Shown here one piece after another: positions 62,317 through 64,000 of a stretch of 64,000 nt of DNA. The stretch comes from Elysia chlorotica (Eukaryota > Mollusca > Gastropoda > Plakobranchidae): positions 201,062 to 265,061 of the forward strand of contig RQTK01000328.1 in NCBI GenBank assembly GCA_003991915.1, in the 5' to 3' direction. Every line of letters begins with the position of its first letter. Position 1 is the first letter of the stretch. Position numbers and translations under genes: made by a program. Under the pieces are notes generated by a model. It made no database searches, was not told where the DNA came from, and was given only the letters and a program-made list of their open reading frames with translations.

Positions 62317-62693
62317 TCTCTTTCTCTGCGTCTCCCTACCTCACCCTCCCTTCACTAAAAAAAATTGAATTTCAATTGTTCAGTCACATTTATTATCATG
62401 ACCCCTCATCAATGAACTATATGATATATCCGATAAAAGTAGTTGTTTGTTTTTATTCCAAAAATTTTGTTTGCTATTCCTAATAGAAAGTAATATAATA
62501 TTTTACAAGCTAAGTTCAAGTAAATAGAAAATAGAGAGAAACAAAGACACCTTTTTCTTGTCTTCTAAAACATATGTTTAAAACTTAAAAAAAAATGCTA
62601 TTTCACTTAAATTAATGTCGCTTATTAATTATGACCTTTGCTTTTCTTCTATGTCTTTCAGGTTGGTTTACACCTCCCAAAAATGATGGCTAA
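55388..62693 (+). CDS. UBE2Q2: Ubiquitin-conjugating enzyme E2 Q family, 11 coding exons
   Basis: Exons: 55388-55552, 56630-56734, 56983-57084, 57841-57932, 58430-58529, 58929-59013, 59380-59440, 59911-60001, 60550-60753, 61666-61732, 62662-62693. All phases agree; total 1104 nt, 367 aa (human UBE2Q2 is 375). An N-terminal RWD-like domain (about 1-125, with [14 protein letters not shown]) is followed by an acidic run (EEEEEEDE, about 137-144) and a C-terminal UBC domain from about residue 195. The active-site cysteine that carries ubiquitin as a thioester is Cys296 in [15 protein letters not shown]; the upstream [10 protein letters not shown] is the usual E2 loop before it. The protein ends in WFTPPKNDG, matching the vertebrate family's end. 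It takes ubiquitin from E1 and passes it to substrates or E3s in the cytosol. UBE2Q1 and UBE2Q2 are vertebrate duplicates, so the symbol denotes the family. The donor after exon 4 (GTTTCT) is weak. The last intron carries a LINE fragment. Confidence 0.95.
56803..56862 (+). repeat. SINE tail fragment
   Basis: Only the last 60 bp of the SINE: acaatatagcctacattgtg and attggatgttaaaccaactc, within a UBE2Q2 intron. Confidence 0.65.
61800..62240 (+). mobile_element. LINE 3' end fragment (UBE2Q2 last intron)
   Basis: One frame reads [20 protein letters not shown], and another, from about 61900, reads [28 protein letters not shown] and [13 protein letters not shown] to a stop at 62226. This is the C-terminal part of a LINE polyprotein past the reverse transcriptase core, broken by a frameshift near 61890-61910. 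It ends in a short (GAT)n tail, typical of RTE-like LINEs. The 5' part is absent, as in normal 5'-truncated insertions. Confidence 0.75.
62282..62325. repeat. (TC)n microsatellite
   Basis: CT dinucleotides grading into CTTT repeats, just after the LINE fragment. Confidence 0.9.
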
Positions 62694-64000
62694 CAGAAAA
62701 AGCACCATTTTTTTTTTGTTCCTTTTAATTTCATGTAAAGTATTAAGTGCAAAGCAAAAACTGTATATATATAAACTGATAACCATGCCTATTGATGACA
62801 TCTGTAAAACATGTGATAAGGGTTGACCAAAAGTGTGTGTCTTTGTGTGAGTGTTAAATATGGTGTATATGATTGACGACTCTATGGAAAGTTTTTATCA
62901 CTGGCTATGGTCCCTCTACTATATTTTTCACTTATAAATTTTGTTTTTACTTTCTTATAGAAAGGATTTAATGTGCTAACCATAGACTTTTTGATGAAGT
63001 GATGAAATAATTGCAGAGATAAAATTTTTATTGCAAACTTGTACATTAAACTTGTAATTATTTCCATTCTCACATAAATTTGCCAACATCTTTTAAATGG
63101 AATATCAATCATAACCCATTGGTGCGTTATGGATAAGATATAAACAAAAAAAATGAATTAAAAGTGGTTGATTCCCATTTTAAAAAAATGTGGCATAAAT
63201 TATTAGTCTCTTTTATTTGCTTCACTTACAATCTGTTATTGAAGTAAAAAAAAGAATACAAATTTATTAGCAAAATCTTTGGCTATGGTAAAAATTTAAC
63301 CAAAAAAATTATAATTGCTTCACTGAGATAAGAAGAGAAGGATGTAGAAAAATAAGTGTTCAAAGAGGGACCCAGTATGCAAGTGGCTCAAAAGATATTA
63401 ATTATGTAAATATAGTATGGATTCAGATGTTGATGTTAGTTCTTTTTGTGGATGTATATACCTGAAAGAATTTGAACCTGTCTGAACATTATTTCGTATG
63501 CCTTTTCTCTTCATATATCTGAAATTTTCATTGGACATATGTGAGCTAATCAGAGTGAATCAGGCACAGGACAGAATTTTCACCTTTTCAATTATTTGCA
63601 ACATGTTAAACAGCATCAAATGCTCATTAAGAGGTTGGGAAACTCATAACTCAATAATTCCTGGAACCAGAGATGATCCTACCTAGTTTGAACATGAAAC
63701 TGGTCAATAATGAATAAAGAGTGATTTTCTATGTTCAGAGGTCTCTTGCTCTAGACGCATAAATATGGCTTGAGTCTGATTCACCATGGTCGCCGTACAT
63801 ATCTTTTTGGCAGCATCATATCTATTCATTTTCATTACAGATTTTCTTTTCCTCAGATTTTTTCTTCTTCTTAGGCTTTACCATAAAAAATATAATGTTA
63901 AATTAAAGGTCAATTGATGACATGTGTAATATTTGTTATCCTTTGGCAACATCCTTGTTGCATTTGTCAGGATTTTGTTTATTTTTAAACACTGACCATG
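62694..64000 (+). other. UBE2Q2 3' UTR and downstream sequence
   Basis: AT-rich, no supported coding exon. The AATAAA at 63713-63718, about 1 kb after the stop, is one candidate poly(A) signal. Confidence 0.5.

Overview
This is a stretch of animal nuclear DNA. All four protein genes are split by spliceosomal introns (GT...AG, most introns 0.2-1 kb). The window is AT-rich, full of microsatellites, and carries eukaryotic tRNA genes and tRNA-derived SINEs. The proteins match bilaterian families closely. The SINE type and the microsatellite load suggest a mollusc, most likely a gastropod, but the species is an inference and cannot be fixed from the sequence alone. There is no prokaryotic operon, CRISPR array or viral gene.

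Layout. 1-5.9 kb: no gene; microsatellites, degenerate SINEs and a 0.9 kb tandem duplication. 5.9-14.5 kb, minus strand: CCDC148-like coiled-coil protein (13 coding exons, about 614 aa). 14.5-17.6 kb: head-to-head intergenic region with a LINE remnant, a 119 bp tandem duplication and a long (TCTA)n array. 17.6-35.8 kb, plus strand: AF10/AF17 (MLLT10/MLLT6) homologue with PHD-knuckle-PHD module and octapeptide plus leucine zipper (17 exon positions, about 823 aa). 35.8-41.0 kb: AT-rich convergent intergenic/3' UTR region. 41.0-48.9 kb, minus strand: peroxisomal 3-ketoacyl-CoA thiolase (ACAA1; 12 coding exons, about 423 aa after allowing for one apparent frameshift). 51-53 kb: three tandem tRNA-Glu(UUC) genes. 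54.9 kb: tRNA-Ser(AGA), minus strand. 55.4-62.7 kb, plus strand: UBE2Q-family ubiquitin-conjugating enzyme (11 coding exons, 367 aa).

The four genes have unrelated jobs (ciliary/cytoskeletal candidate, chromatin reader, peroxisomal beta-oxidation, ubiquitin transfer) and nothing suggests shared regulation. The most interesting structure is in the AF10 gene. Three PHD/zinc-knuckle exons are duplicated in tandem; the copies encode identical protein, differ only by three silent changes, and cannot be spliced in series without a frameshift, so they should behave as mutually exclusive cassettes. ACAA1 shows a one-base homopolymer frameshift, duplicated decoy copies of its last splice acceptor, and a perfect 34-bp hairpin next to an exon. 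A tRNA-derived SINE family with clear target-site duplications is scattered through the window.
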